Of a stretch of DNA of 64,000 nt, positions 23,148 through 36,305 are shown in pieces. The stretch is from Scedosporium boydii. Taxonomy: Eukaryota; Ascomycota; Sordariomycetes; Microascales; Microascaceae. The stretch is taken from contig NJFT01000018.1 of NCBI GenBank assembly GCA_002221725.1, forward strand, positions 186,001-250,000, given 5' to 3'. The position numbers and the translations under genes are program-made. The notes under the pieces are model-generated. The model was not told where the DNA came from, did not search any database, and saw nothing but the letters and a program-made list of their open reading frames with translations. Each line of letters starts with the position of its first letter. Positions within the stretch are counted from its first letter, which is position 1.

Positions 23148-26100
23148 CTACACTTGGTTCTCAGACTGGCCCGACTGACTGGACGATGATGATGCGGATG
23201 AGCTTGCCGGTCGGGCGACGTATCGCAACACTGGCACAGTCAAACCGTAACCCTGCGTCTTTCCCTGGGCATCATGCTGGTCGATTTCGACCCGGATGCA
23301 AATGTCAAGACTGCCGTCGGTACCCTTGCCGTGTTGCGAAGACGCAGCCTTGTGCCGAGTCCCCGCATTCTCTTCTCCATCATGGAGGGCAAAGCGGCCG
23401 TCCGACTTGCTCGAGTGATGGCTCTTCGGCCTTGTCTCCTCGACTGGCGGTTGGTTAGGATCCTGCTGCTGCTGCTGCTGCTGCTGCTGTACCGGTTCCG
23501 TCACTATTCCGTTCCCCGCTAGCTCCGGGTCGTTCGTGGGTGAATTTTCCGTAATCATCGCATAATTCCGGCTCGGCATCGTCACAAAGTTGTTCTTTCC
23601 GGCCTTCTTCTTTCCGCCGGGCTGCTTATCGAAGAAAGACAGGAGTGTCTCGTCAGTCTTATGACCCATATGGTGAATCTTGTTCCGGTGAGCGAGCAGG
23701 TTGGCGACCGGCGCAGGGGGTGGCTTGTTCACAATGGCCGACGAGATGATGTTGGCCATGTAGCGCTGATCGGCGAGGGGATCGACGCCCCGCTTGACGT
23801 CGGTGTAGAATCGACCCACCGCTGCGAGGTGAACGTCACCGCTGAGGATGGTGATTCGGAGGTTATGCGCGGCGGAGATGTTTTGGAGTGAGTTGATGAG
23901 GTACTTGCGCTCCGCCTTGTGGGTGCGGGCCGTCCAGTGGTCGTCGAGATCGTCGAGTAAATCGACACTGCCATCAAACTTGTTGAAGAACGAGCCGCCT
24001 TTGGAGCTTGTTAGCTATCGGGGCCTTCATACATATGAGATGGTTTTCTGCAGCACATACCGAAACCAAACCTCCGGTTCAGGAACTTCATTGGTCCCAT
24101 TATCGGGCTGGAGAAGATGTTCTCGAGCCATGTAAGTCGCTAGATGTACGATGTTAGCTATTTCGTCTATATTCTAAATCGCAGGATATTACATTAAATC
24201 CTTACAGGATAGGCAATGGGTACACCCAGGAGAATCAGCAAGTGAGAAATGGGCTGTCCCGAGTTCTTGGCGGCTACCAATTCCGCCGACAGCTTGTCAA
24301 AGAGCAGCTCGTATGTCTCAGGATAGTTGATTTGATGCCGTGTTCGCTAGGCAAACCGAGTGTTAGCTAATCACACGCATGAGAGGTGATATATTGTAGC
24401 TATTCGGTCATACCTCTGTGCGGGCGTCAATGCCCAAGAACGCAAGTCGTGCACCCAAGCGAGCGTAAAGGTTGAGAGAGTGCTCGGCGACGTATGGCTA
24501 TGAACCAAGTTAGTAAACCGATTTTTGTCTTTTCGCCGTATAGATTCCCTAGGATGGATTCGATCTTACACCAGGCTTCGGTCCAACAATATAGCCAATT
24601 TCTTGGGTTGTCCTCGGGGGTGCAACGAAGGCATTCTCCACTTGTTTTGGATCAAATCCTTGCCTCGCGTCGCCGCCGAGGGTTGTTTCCATGACATCTA
24701 ACTTGTCAGTAAATGGCATATGGGCTGTAAGACTCGGCGAGGCGAAATCACAGCATTTGAATTCTCACCTGTTGTGTAAGTTGAGGGAGGAGGGGGCAGG
24801 TGGTGCTGGAAGAGAAGGTAGTACTTGTGCGCAGTACCACCGATGCCCCTGAAGACGTCGCACTTCATAAAGTGATCCGTGTAAGAACCGAACCCATCAA
24901 TAATCTAGCCGAGTCGTAAAAGTTAGCTGTGTTTTACATCCTTCGCTGAGAAACACCGTTCCGGGCAAGATGTTGCTGCCCTACATCATGGTCATCCCAG
25001 ATGTTTAGCTGGGGAATCTGCCCATTGGCGGAAGCGAATGGCTCTCTGTTATACCTGTACACATTCGAAGGTAAGCGTCGATTCTCACAAGTGTCCCATT
25101 GACAAATGTGGAAATGAACGATAACCAACGTACCATGAAATGTAGTTTTCGAGATAATAGTTGTCGCATTCCTGCCGCAGGTTATCAGGGAAGGGGAACT
25201 TTCCTCGCTTCCGCGGGTTTCCAATATCGGTCCAGACCCTGAGGGGTCCGTCAACACGGATCCCATCGTTGTAGATTTGGTCTCCCCCTCCGATCCTACG
25301 AAGAAGAGAAAAAAATCCGTTAGGTTCCATTCACATTTCCCCTCGTCTACCACACGATTCCGGCCGAAAAAAAAAGTCTCGCTTACATGACATGGAAAGG
25401 GGCTTCATTATGTCGCCTGAGCACATCATTCCAAAGCGCAAGATGACTCCAAGCCGCTTCGTCAGTTCCAACACTGAAACCATTACACGAGAAGAACATG
25501 GTCCTCATCGACTCTGTGATGGCGGGTACGAAAAAGTTGTTTTGACGCGGTTTCGTGTCGCTAGAGTAGCGCACGTCGGGAATGGCGTACTCCCACTTCA
25601 CTTCGGCATCCTCAATACCAACCACGATATCATACTGGAAAAAGGTGCAGCGAGGGTCCGAGTATAGGCACGAGCCCTGAATCGCGGTAGGCGGGGACTC
25701 GGAGTGGGCTACGATGGTATTTGCCGTTATGGCGCCAGATATCTGGGGAGGACTCTCTACCTCTGGCGTCGCATCGGGGCCAGACATGGCGACGAACGAG
25801 TGTGGAGAGACTGCACCGACACGACGGAGGAGTAACGCTGGCGCGGCGGGTGGGACCTTGCCACCACCCTTGACGACGAGGAGTGCGCTGCCGCGCCAGA
25901 TCCTATTGTCGACCATGCCGCGGTAGTTGAGGAGCGGGCCGCAGACGACTTCCAGTCCGTCGGCCTGCGCCTCGGGCTTCTGCGCCGCGTCGCCATTCTC
26001 TTGGGCGGGGACGACGATAGGTACGTGAGCGGCACCGCCGTTGCCGTTGCAAGCGGTCTCGATGCGATTCGCGTTGAAAAAGTCGGCGAGCGCGCCGGTG

Positions 26101-26285
26101 CTGCCAGAGCTCACTCCATCGCGCGGGGCGCCGAGGGGGCTATGCGAATGGGGGTGGGCGCCAGCATATCGCGCGAAGGCGCTTGACTCCTGGTGGCGCC
26201 ATTGACTCGAGGAGGCGTAGGGGTTGTTCTCGTTTACGTTGCTGTCTGGAGTTTCTCCAGGTAGATGCGAGGGCGGGGTGGCCAT
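23148..26285 (-). CDS. PhoD-like metallophosphatase
   Basis: Large fungal PhoD-like phosphatase of the type represented by yeast Ygr266w. Nine exons (descending): 26285-25387, 25295-25134, 25054-24985, 24904-24769, 24697-24570, 24497-24414, 24346-24206, 24139-24061, 23998-23148; total 849 residues in one frame. The open frame runs a little upstream of 26285 but with no ATG, so the start is MATPPSHLPGE. Metal-site motifs of the PhoD fold: IGGGDQIYNDG (near residue 300), NIWDDHDIIDGFGSY (near 375) and SGDVHLAAVGRF (near 626). The N-terminal ~100 residues are polar; the core begins near GLEVVCGPLLNY. The C-terminus has a run of nine CAG-coded glutamines and a serine-rich tail. The last acceptor is AAAG rather than the usual YAG. 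Substrate is unknown. Confidence 0.92.
23463..23489. repeat. CTG/CAG trinucleotide repeat coding polyglutamine
   Basis: Nine perfect CTG units on the plus strand, read as CAG on the coding strand, giving nine glutamines in the C-terminal tail of the PhoD-like protein. Pure CAG without CAA interruptions suggests it may vary in length between strains. Confidence 0.9.
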
Positions 26286-29200
26286 GGTGAAGAGTTGGGG
26301 TGATGTCGCGTGGGTCGCTTCCGAGCGGGATCGTGCCGAAATGGCGGGAAAGAGTAGTCTCAAGCTCGAGATCGTCGGGGACAGTGTGTGACTCGGGGAC
26401 GGGAGTAAGTTTGGTTCGGTCGAGGTTGAGGTCGCGTTCGCTGGATTGGATCGATGACGTCGTGGGCGATCAAAGCATGTTTTGGTTTCCTGACAAGCTC
26501 AAGCTCAAGCTCCTGTGACGAGAAGAGAAAATTAATATCGATGCGTCATGAATCAAATCTCTTGGCAACAAAAACCGGAAGTTGAATGGCAATGTTTTTT
26601 GTTAAAAAAAAAATAATAATATAAAATATCAAAGGAGATTGGACTGCAAAAGCAAGGTGAAAAAGAGTGGGAAGCACAACCTTTGGAGTTCAAGAGTCAA
26701 ACACTACGCGACCAGCTCGAGATGCGACGTCGAGCGCGATGTTTGACGAGACGCGACCAAGAGAAAAAAAAAAGAGGATGGCCGAGGTGCAATATCTCAC
26801 GGTCGAGAGGGATGGTCCCTGAAATGGTCACCTCCAACTTTCCAACAGCACGGTGATTGATTCACGATGGAAGGTTCACCAACACTGCGCGAACTTGAAT
26901 GTACTCGCGACTTCCAAGGTTATATTTCAAGGATCGATCCCACTTGTCTCAGTGGGACGAGATGGCAATTTGAAGGCGGCCTCCGAAGGGGGATGGTGGT
27001 GGCTCTGGCTGGGCCAACATGGTGCAATCAGCTCATGTTTCGTTTCGTCTTGGCGCACTGGCGGTTGCTTTCGTCTGCTTTGCGTCTTTTGGGGCTCCTC
27101 CCCTGGCTAGAATAAGCAACTTCACGTTCTGTCTCCGAGCAACCTGAGCTTCCGCTTGGTGCATGAGCACCCATATACACTACGTATGAGTTTCGTCATA
27201 TCGAGGTATACGAAATAAGCGCGGGAGCGAAATAGCGTCAGGCTTCTATCGTTCTTCGCCTCATGTTCGTAGATCGGCGACATCATTGATCGATCGAGAT
27301 CAAGTTGGGAGCCAGAGAAACATCTTGATCACTGGAGCTCGTAGGGCCTGACAGGTTTCGCTGCTCGCAGTGACAATATGACCACTCCTAGTGGACGAGC
27401 ACTCCGCCCAGGAGCCAGCCAGCGAGGAACGTGGGCTAAGATCTGCAGCTAACCCACCTAGGAAACATGTGTTTGATTGGATTGTCGCAGACCAAAAGTT
27501 GGAGCAAGCTGGAGGCTTGGCTGCCGACTCGACTGTCCAAGACTCTTTGTACTTTGTACTTTATCTTGATCCTTCCATCCTTCGTGGATGGATCATTGTG
27601 GGGATTGATTCTGCCTCAGTCATCCAGTGCCATTGGAACAAAACAAAGAGGAGAATTGTACTTCCCACAAAGTAATAATCCTCGACATGAACATTTCAGG
27701 ACAGCTGCATCTTCGATTGATGGTCGAAGGACACAGGGAGATACAGTGCACAGAAGAACTCAATTCCAACCGAGAAACTCCATCATGTTCTATTTTTCAT
27801 ATATTATATGAAGTATATTTATCTTTATTTCTCCCTTTCCCCAAGCTACAGTCTCATTGCCTCATTGCGTATATTATTATGCTTCGTGGCAGAGTGCAAA
27901 TGATCCCCTTTATGTAGTAGTACTTCGTATTATGCGGAATGAAAAGTTGTGCAACCCCTAACTATTATTCCCGATTCCCAAGCCTCTTATAAAGTAATTA
28001 CAACAGTAGATGTTGGTGTATTAATGTACATTGATCAAGCACATGCCCGAACCGGAACTGTTCCGGCCTTTTCCTAGTGTACACGGAGAACAACCGGCCC
28101 ACCCATCCAGGACCCCGATCCGATGGAGGTTGGCAACGGCCATGCCCTCCCCTCTTTTCGGCGAACCCCTCCAACAACGGGACCGTAGCTCGGCCCGGCT
28201 GCCGGGTCCGATTTGACTGCACGTTCACTTTCATATGTCGACTCTTGTTGCATGCCCTTCAATTCGTTACTGAAAGATAAACGACAGATGCACATCGAGG
28301 ATACTAGCCAATCCTCTCTCCTTCCCTTATTTGCACCTCTTTCCTTTCGGCTTCGTGTTCCCTTTCCCTTTTCTTTTCCCTTCCCTTTGCTGTCATCTAC
28401 CATCTCACCCTCTTCCGGTCTCCCATTTGCGGGCTTAGGAACCAGCAGGAGCTCCACGCCTGGTTATCGACCTCAAACTTGGTGCACTTGCCTGACTTGC
28501 CAAACCCATTTTTAGGCAGAACCGCGGCCAAGCCCCAGACTCGGACGTGCGAGGCTAGTCTAGACAATCCGTCGCCGTTAGTGAGGCATTACATTGCATT
28601 GCTTGAAGACCTCAGGAAGCTAGTCCTTCGTGCTGAGGTAGATTACACGGCCATGGATTTCTTCATTTCCCGACACTTGCTGGGCTCATGGCTTTACCGG
28701 CCGAATCGGGGCCAGCAAGAGGCACTAAGGGTATTGCTGCCTGGAAATGGCGTCTTCGGGTCTACTAGCTGAAGGTAGATCATCCGATGAAACGATGCCT
28801 CGGAGACAAGAAGACATCCACAGGTTTGTCTTCCTCATTTCAAGCTCATCTGGAGTGTGAGTCCACATGACTTCTTCCCGCTTCTCCAGGCAAGGGCTCG
28901 CCAAGGCGCTTCCTGATTGGATCGCTGCCTAGTTTTCCTCCACCACGGAAATGTCCTTGTCCTTGTCGGTCACTGGATCTCGCGCATCCCTCAGCGTTCC
29001 ACCCGAGCTTCAACTCCCACATCGCGCATCATTACCCTTGCAGGACGCGTTTTTCCAGCTCTCTGCAGCTAAAATTAGTCGACCCCGTTTTTGCTGTTTC
29101 GCCTAAGACCCTTAGCCTTTGCAACAGGGATTGGAACCTTTCCGTTGTCGGGCTCAGCCACAACATGTGGTGTGCACTATACTTCAAGGAGTAAGCATTG

Positions 29201-30200
29201 AGGTACTTTGTGGAACGGCGCTAAATTATTGCTCCGCTGGATTCTAGGGTTTTGTCTCCCAGGTACGGTAATACGAGGGGAAACCCAGCATTGAACTTTT
29301 TCACTGTTGACTGCATTAATGGCTTTTGTATTCACAGGGGCCTAGTGTATACCCAGATCCTGGCGGTTTTAGTGAAGCTACTATCCCCAGCTACACCTAC
29401 ATCGTGGGGGCTTAAGGCCACTGGCGCCGTATGTAGGGTACGCCTCTCACGTACCTGGGGATGGTGTGTCGCACATCGAAAGTGTACCTCTGCTTCGGAT
29501 GCCAGTGAGCTCGATACCTCGATACCCCAAGATCAGATTACTTCAATACTTCAATTTGATACTTCACACCTCCCTGCTTCAATGCTTGGTCACAGCGGCA
29601 CTCGAGGTCTGCCCACTTCACACCGCACCTTTTGGTTGCAGGAAGCCGTGGGCTGGATCCAATCCCCTGTCCTCAATCTGATTTAGCCCCTGCCTTCCTG
29701 TGTACACTACCTAAATCCGATCTTTGCTGTGCTGGCTCTGCTTGGTGCCTCCAATGCCATTGAAACTCTCAATCCTCATGCAGTTCCCCGCTGCCCTGTT
29801 GCCTGCCTAAACCAAGGAGAGGCAAGCTCTCACACTTGCCTCAACGTTCGTTTCTTCTCCCAGCTCGAACATGGGCTATTTAAGTTCTGGCTTCCTCCAG
29901 CTCTCATCACGGTCTCAATTGAAGTCTGTTGTATCATGCCTTCACTTCCGTATCCTGCCTCACTTGTTTCATCGTCATCGTCGTAGCCCGACTCAGTCAA
30001 TTGACTCTGCCCGTGCTTATACTTCCCTTTCTCGCCCTCTGCGAGCTTGCCCCTCGTTGCCCCTCACCTCTCGCGTGCTCGTATCGCCAGCATCATCTTC
30101 TTCGCCTTGCGCGTCTTCTTTGCCAATTCAATCTAGGAGATTGATTCATAATAATCCTGCCAGCGCAACTCCAAGTTCTTTCTTCTCCTATCCCGTCACT
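26286..30200. other. Intergenic, no supported gene
   Basis: 3.9 kb between two divergently transcribed genes (PhoD-like -, ankyrin +). No open frame resembles a known protein. TACTTCGTA at 27921-27929 and TACTTTGTACTTTA-like sequence near 27548. The last 330 bp before 30201 are open in the ankyrin frame and pyrimidine-rich, most simply a 5' leader. A/T-rich tracts occur at 26600-26625 and 27790-27835. Confidence 0.55.
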
Positions 30201-33200
30201 ATGGCTATCGAGCTCGATCGGACCCCAGCTCCCCACACGGAGCTGGTCAATTACATCGCCGACCATCCTGAAAAACCAATGGTCGAGATCATGGCCCCCT
30301 ACCGCAAGTACGAGTCTCAGCTTCGTACTATTTTTGCCCAGGACCGTCAGGACCCGCGCCTGAACGACCCGTATATCAACGTCCTTCCGCTCTTCACGGA
30401 GAACACTAAGCGCATCACCACCCGTGCTAGAGATCTCGCCTCCGAGTCCCAGGAGGAGAAGGACAAGTACATCATGGCCCTTCCCGAGGACAAGCGCCGC
30501 GCCCACGGCTCTCCCGCTACCGTTTCCTCATTGAGGGAGTTCCAAAAGAACTTTGGTATCTTCTCGGAGAACTCTCTCGCGGACTTAGACTGGAGCAACG
30601 TCGTTGCTGCGGGCTCTTCCGTTGTCAATTGTCTTCTCCCCGTACCTGCTGAGTTCAACACGAGCAAGCGAAAGCTCCGTGAATATTACCACGAGAAGTT
30701 TTGCCCCGCATCCGATGTCGATCTCTTCTTGTATGGCCTCAATGAGGAGCAGGCAATCGAGAAGATCAAGCAGATTGAACAGGCAGTCCGTGATGCCATT
30801 CTCACCGAAGTCACCGTTGTTCGTACCAAGTACGCCATTACGATTGCGTCTCAGTACCCAACTCGCCATGTTCAGGTACGGTCTAGGCCGCCCTATAGAA
30901 CCTCGGATGCCATGAGACGCGAACTGACATTATGCCCTAGATTGTCTTGCGTTCATACAAATCGATTAGTGAAATCTTGACTGGTTTTGATATTGATGCT
31001 GCGGGCGGTGCTTATGATGGAAACCAAGTCTACGTTACGCCCCGGGCACTTGGAAGTTTCATTACCCAAATCAATCAGATCGATCTGTCCCGACGAAGCC
31101 CTTCTTACGAGAATCGCCTGTCCAAGTACTCGCACCGCAACTTCGAGGTGTACTGGCGTGATCTCGATCGCTCCAAAATTGACCCTACCATCTTTGAGCG
31201 AAGCTTCCAGCGGACTTTGGGTTTGGCTCGTCTCTTGGTTCTCGAGCGCCTGCCTACCTCGAGCGCTCGCGAGACTTATTTGAACAAGCGCCGCCGAGAA
31301 CGCGGTCGACCGACCGTGTACTTCTCGCGTGCTCGTCTTCGAGGCAATATCAAGGATAATTATGAAGATGAGGTCGCCGATTGGGTCGATGAATCCGAAG
31401 TTTCCAACTATCACACATTTACCGTCCCATACGGAGAGAAGTGCGTCATCCGAGTACTTGATACTTCGACGAGAAAAACGTCCTGCATTGCCACTAACAC
31501 GTTTGCCTTATTAGGTTCCATGCCAAGAAAATCGAGAAGCTGTGTTATACTCGCGATCTACGTAGGTGGACTCCAGAATCGGAAGCCTGCTTCTTTGGGT
31601 AGCTAACACCTTACGACCAGTTCTGAACGCCGAATGGAATCAACATAAAAAGCGCGAAGTGTATCTTCACCGTCATCCGGCCTTCTTTGGCCGAGTCCAG
31701 GATGTTATTGAAGATTGCTGCGGCACGTGCCCGAAGCCTGTCACCCCTGAAGAGATCGAGGTTGCCAAGAAGGAAGCCGAGATATACATTTCCGGCAAGG
31801 TCAAGCTTTTGATCGATGACCCTGGTCGCCAGCAAATCGGCTCCTTTAACCCCTTGACTGCGGATGACTGGACCGATATGGCCTATGTCGGAAACACCGC
31901 ACGTCTTTGCCAATCGATCGTGGACTCTGACGTCGATGAGGTGTTGGCTTGGCTCTCCCAGCCTGGTGCTGACGTTAACCGGCGCGATTACACCGGAAGG
32001 ACTCCTCTTCATCTCGCCGTCGTGAGCTCGACTCCAGATGTGGTCAAGTGTCTCATTGACCACGGCGCGAGACTCACCGCTCGCCTGGCCGACGGGAAGA
32101 CTGCCCTTCATCTTGCCGCAGAACGGGGCATCCCTGAAATGATTAAGCTGTTGATGGAGAAGAGCATCGAGAATGAGGAGGCCGAAGAGGAAAAGCAAGA
32201 TGCCAAGCGACAGGCGTTGCGTGAGAGCCAGGAAGAAAAGAAACCTGCGAAGGTTGTATCCGAGTCGGAGGAAAGCGAGGAGTCAGAGTCTGAGGAAGAT
32301 GAGGATGAGGATATGGACATGCTTGAGGACGCAGCCTCTGACGACGATGGTGCACACTCATTCGCTACAGGCTCATTTGTGAAGGTCAAGAGCGATGCTG
32401 AAGTGGACCGCATCAAGCAACTGGAGGAAAACAACAACGACGAGCCCGACTTCTATAAGATTGATGTCCTGGCATGGGATTCGCCATGTTCACCTCTTCA
32501 CCTCGCTATTGCGAGTGGCCATGAGGGAGTGGTCAAGACTCTTTGCGACGTGAGCCACACTCGTTTCTCATACATTCTCTCTCTTTTTTTCTCCTTTTTC
32601 CTGTTTGCATCAAGTATCCCTAGAAATAACTAACATAAACTCTCTAGTATGGTGGTGACGCACTACTTCCGATCAAATTCCTCAACTCTGAGAGGGAGCC
32701 TGTCGCTGCGATTCTCACGTTGACTCTTGCCCTATCTCTTCCCTTGGAGAAGGCCAAATCTATGGCCAAGCTCCTTCTCAGCCTCGGGGCGACGTCTTCC
32801 CAGGCCGATCTTAATGGATGCACTGCTTTCCATCGATATGTGGAATCAGGCAAGAAGGGGATGATAGACACGCTTTGGGAGGAAGACAGGACCGGCGTCA
32901 AGACCGCCATCAACCATCTGGTCGTTGGGTCCAGTTACTGGAATCCAAGCGCCATTGGCCCCCTTCATCTTGCCATCGTCAATGGGGATTCCACCTTCGT
33001 TCTGAAGCTCCTCGAGGCAGGAGCGAACCCACAGGTTGACTTCGAGACTTGGCTCAAGGCGGCAAAATTCTCCCCTAACCTAGAAAAGCGGCTGGGCAAC
33101 TTCGAGAACAACATGGGCATGTTCGAACAGGGCACCACACAACCTCTCATTGCGGCTCTCCAAAACTGCACAGATCCGGAGACTGCAATTCACCTGCTGG

Positions 33201-36200
33201 AGAAAGGCGCTGACCCTAATGTCGTTCCTACTTCTACCCGCAATATTATCAAGAATGAGTGGAATCGCCGCTATACTAAGGGCGAGTCGGCTCTCGATAT
33301 CGTCCAGGGCTACATCAAGTCTCTCCGCGAATACAAGGCCCCCAGTCTCAACCACAAGGAGCCCACTCCGATCCCCGGCATCGACGAGTATCCTGACAAC
33401 TTCATGGATGGCTCTTATCAGCATTGGGTGGTCTCCCGTGCTATTCGCAATGCCAAGAAGACTCAGAAGGGGGCGCTTGAGTGGTACCAAAAGGACACGT
33501 GCAAACTGAATACGGCAAAGCTGGAACTTATCGAGAAGCAGACAGAAGTGGTCAAGGAGGCGCTAGAAGGATATGAAAAACTTGAAAAGGTTCTCCTTGA
33601 GAAGGGTGCCAAGTCTTTCAAGGATTTGTATCCCGAAATTGTTGCACAACACCCTGGCCTCTATGTCCCCCCTGAACAACCGGCGGCGGCGGCCGAAAAG
33701 CAGGAAGCCAAACCTTTCAAATATGAATTCAAGTTCACCAATGTCACTGACGTCACTGAGGCTAGAAAGGCGGCTTATATTCAATTGTAAGTATTATTGG
33801 CGCTGCTTCCTGGGCGGAATCCTCCTTTTCAAAGAGAATCAGGTACTAACCTTACGTCTTCTCCGTTCTAGGTTCGAGGCCGCTTGGAGTGGCAATCTGG
33901 AAAAGATCAAGTCACTTACACTGCAATCCTGGGATGAGGAGCAGACCGAGCCTCCGCTGAAGATTTCTGTCAACGATGCTGATATGAATTCTCCCTTCTC
34001 CCTTGCCTTCATGCTCGGCCATTATGATGTGGCCTGGGGTATTGCCGAAATTGCCCATGCACAATACTCCCCTCCCGAAGAAGAGGCGCGTCTGTATGAG
34101 ATGAAGCGTGATGATGAGGATGACGAATGCTATAGCGACGACGACTCGGATGCCCACAGCGACCAGAGCAATGACGAACCCAAGATCGTCTCCAAGGCTG
34201 TGGACAAGAAGTTCACCATTGAAAACATTGGCCAAATTTCCATGAAAGTCAAATCCCGGACTAAAGCCTCGGAGATGATCAATTGGTCTGTAAATACTTT
34301 CACACTCAAGGACGGTGAGCCGGATCCGGAATCGTTCAATCGTCAGCCTATTTGGGACTTCCTCATGGAGAAGCAGGTGGAGGATGGTGTTTTCAAGCGT
34401 TTCCTCGACCTTTGCATTCATTTCGGAAGAAAGAAGTTCGATAACAAGTTGGGAAGTGACGAGCCCGGCTTTACTTTCCCTGAGGACACCTTCCGGAAGC
34501 TTGTTGAGAAGGGTAGGGTCAAGGTTCTTGCTGAGGTCATTAAGCGGACCGGAGCAGGAATTCCCCTGGACCACCTCGTCAAGAAGACCGGTGTGGAAGT
34601 GAAGGAAAAGCCTAGGTTTTACCAAGGACTGACTGTCTATGGCAAGAAGAGGTTCGTAACTCCTGCCACCCTTTCCCTTTTCTTTCTTTCCTTTTTTCTT
34701 AGTTTCCCGCCCTTCGCCCCTGATAAGCCCCTCACCTATCAGCCAGCCCCTTATTCAAAATCATTATTTTGAGTTTGTATCACTAAGACAAGATCTCCCG
34801 ATATAGGAAGGATTGGGCCAATGCTGGACGGAACATGTACGTCAAGTCTAGTGGGCTGAGGACGCCGCCGCTTCTCCACGCCGCCCTTGGCGGAAATTTG
34901 GAGTCGGTAGAGTGGTTCTTAACGGACACGCCCCTACGCCTGTACACCGAATTCAGCCAGTCCAAGGCCGCTCAGGAAGATGGGCGTTTCAAACATCTCA
35001 CGACGACAACCGGCGGCTTTGAGAACCTCGTGTCGAAGTGGCTTGGAAACGAGAGTAAGGATCGCCTCATTTTCCGCATGTTTTCGGGGCAGGGCATTCA
35101 GATACTAACCGGGCGTTTCAGATGACCTCGTTCTCCACTGCGCTATGCTATCTACCGAGACGGAGGACGCGTTGAAGATGGTGAAGTATCTCATCAAGGG
35201 CTGCCCGTCAGCCTTAGAGGCAAGAGATGCCTACAGGAACACCCCGTTGCTCACCGCAGCTCTCTTCGGCCGCGTCAAGTACTGCAAGCTGTTGATCGAA
35301 GGCGGCGCGGATCAGTCGGTGAGGAACAAGTTCGGCCAGAACGTGATCCACTGCGCCCTCAGGAGGGGCCCCAAGGCAGACCAACTCAAGCCATTCTTGG
35401 AATTGCTTGACCAGGAGCTCGCGGCGCATCTGTTGAAGCAACGCTCTCTTTTGGAGTCTGGTGGGCTTACCCCGCTTCACGGGTATATTGATGAGCTCAC
35501 CCAAGAAGGTTACCGATGGGACAGTAGCCCGTCCCCCAGGAATCACAAGGCAAAAGAAGCAGCCGAGGTGATTCAGCTTCTCCTCCAGTATAGCAAGGGT
35601 GCGGAACTCGAGTTGTTGAACGCTGCCGGCGATTCGTGCCTCCACACGGCTGTCATGAGATCTTATTCGTGGCTCACCAAACTACTCCTCGATGCTCGAC
35701 CGAAACTACTATACAGGGAGAATGCAGTTGGGCGAACCCCGGCTGAGGTGGCACGGGACAAAATCATGGCCCAGAGATTCGCCCAGCCCGACGCGTTGTC
35801 GATCCCGACCGGCAATCGCAATGACAAGTGGGTGATCAACACGATCACAACGAAGGTCACGGCCGAGAAGAGAGGGAAAGGAAAGAATCAGGAGCCTAAT
35901 AAGGACAAGGTCTGGGAGATCTGTTCGGCTGTCGCCAAGAGATACCCTGACAAGCGCAGGCTCGTGAGCCTCAACGAGGCGAGCGATGTTGCCAAGCGCC
36001 TCGGTGAGGAGCACACCTCGTCGAGGTACTTTACTGTTCAGCCCAAGGTAGATGACTCGGATGACGAAGGCGCAGCGGAGAAGAAGAAGGAGGAGGATAC
36101 AGACTTTGTGATCAATGAGGGCAAGGGCCGCGCCAGCTCATCGTGGACGCCGCCGGAAGGCTTCAAGTCGGCGCTAGACAAGAGGAAGGAGAACAACGAG

Positions 36201-36305
36201 CCTGTCTGCAAGGGTTGCGGGCAGTATCACGAGCTGGTTGACGCCTCTGACGCGAGCAGCTCAAGTGAGGAGGACGATGATTCAGACGAGTACACGGATT
36301 ACTGA
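30201..36305 (+). CDS. Large ankyrin-repeat protein with nucleotidyltransferase-like N-terminal region
   Basis: Eight exons: 30201-30875, 30941-31440, 31515-31561, 31621-32549, 32648-33786, 33872-34651, 34807-35054, 35122-36305; 1,833 residues in one frame. The ATG at 30201 is the first with a good context, though the frame is open back to an ATG at 29871. Residues ~130-245 show a polymerase-beta-like pattern: VAAGSSVVNCLLP, an insert, then SDVDLFLYGL, then QIVLRSYKS and FDIDAAGGAYDG. Ankyrin repeats occur near 530-590 (GRTPLHLAVV, GKTALHLAAERG), 700-717, 820-880 (GPLHLAIVNGD) and 1470-1510 (NTPLLTAALFG, GQNVIHCALR). Long acidic stretches lie near 620-650 and in exon 6. The C-terminus has a CKGCGQYH zinc-like pair and an acidic end. 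Cellular role unknown. Confidence 0.9.
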
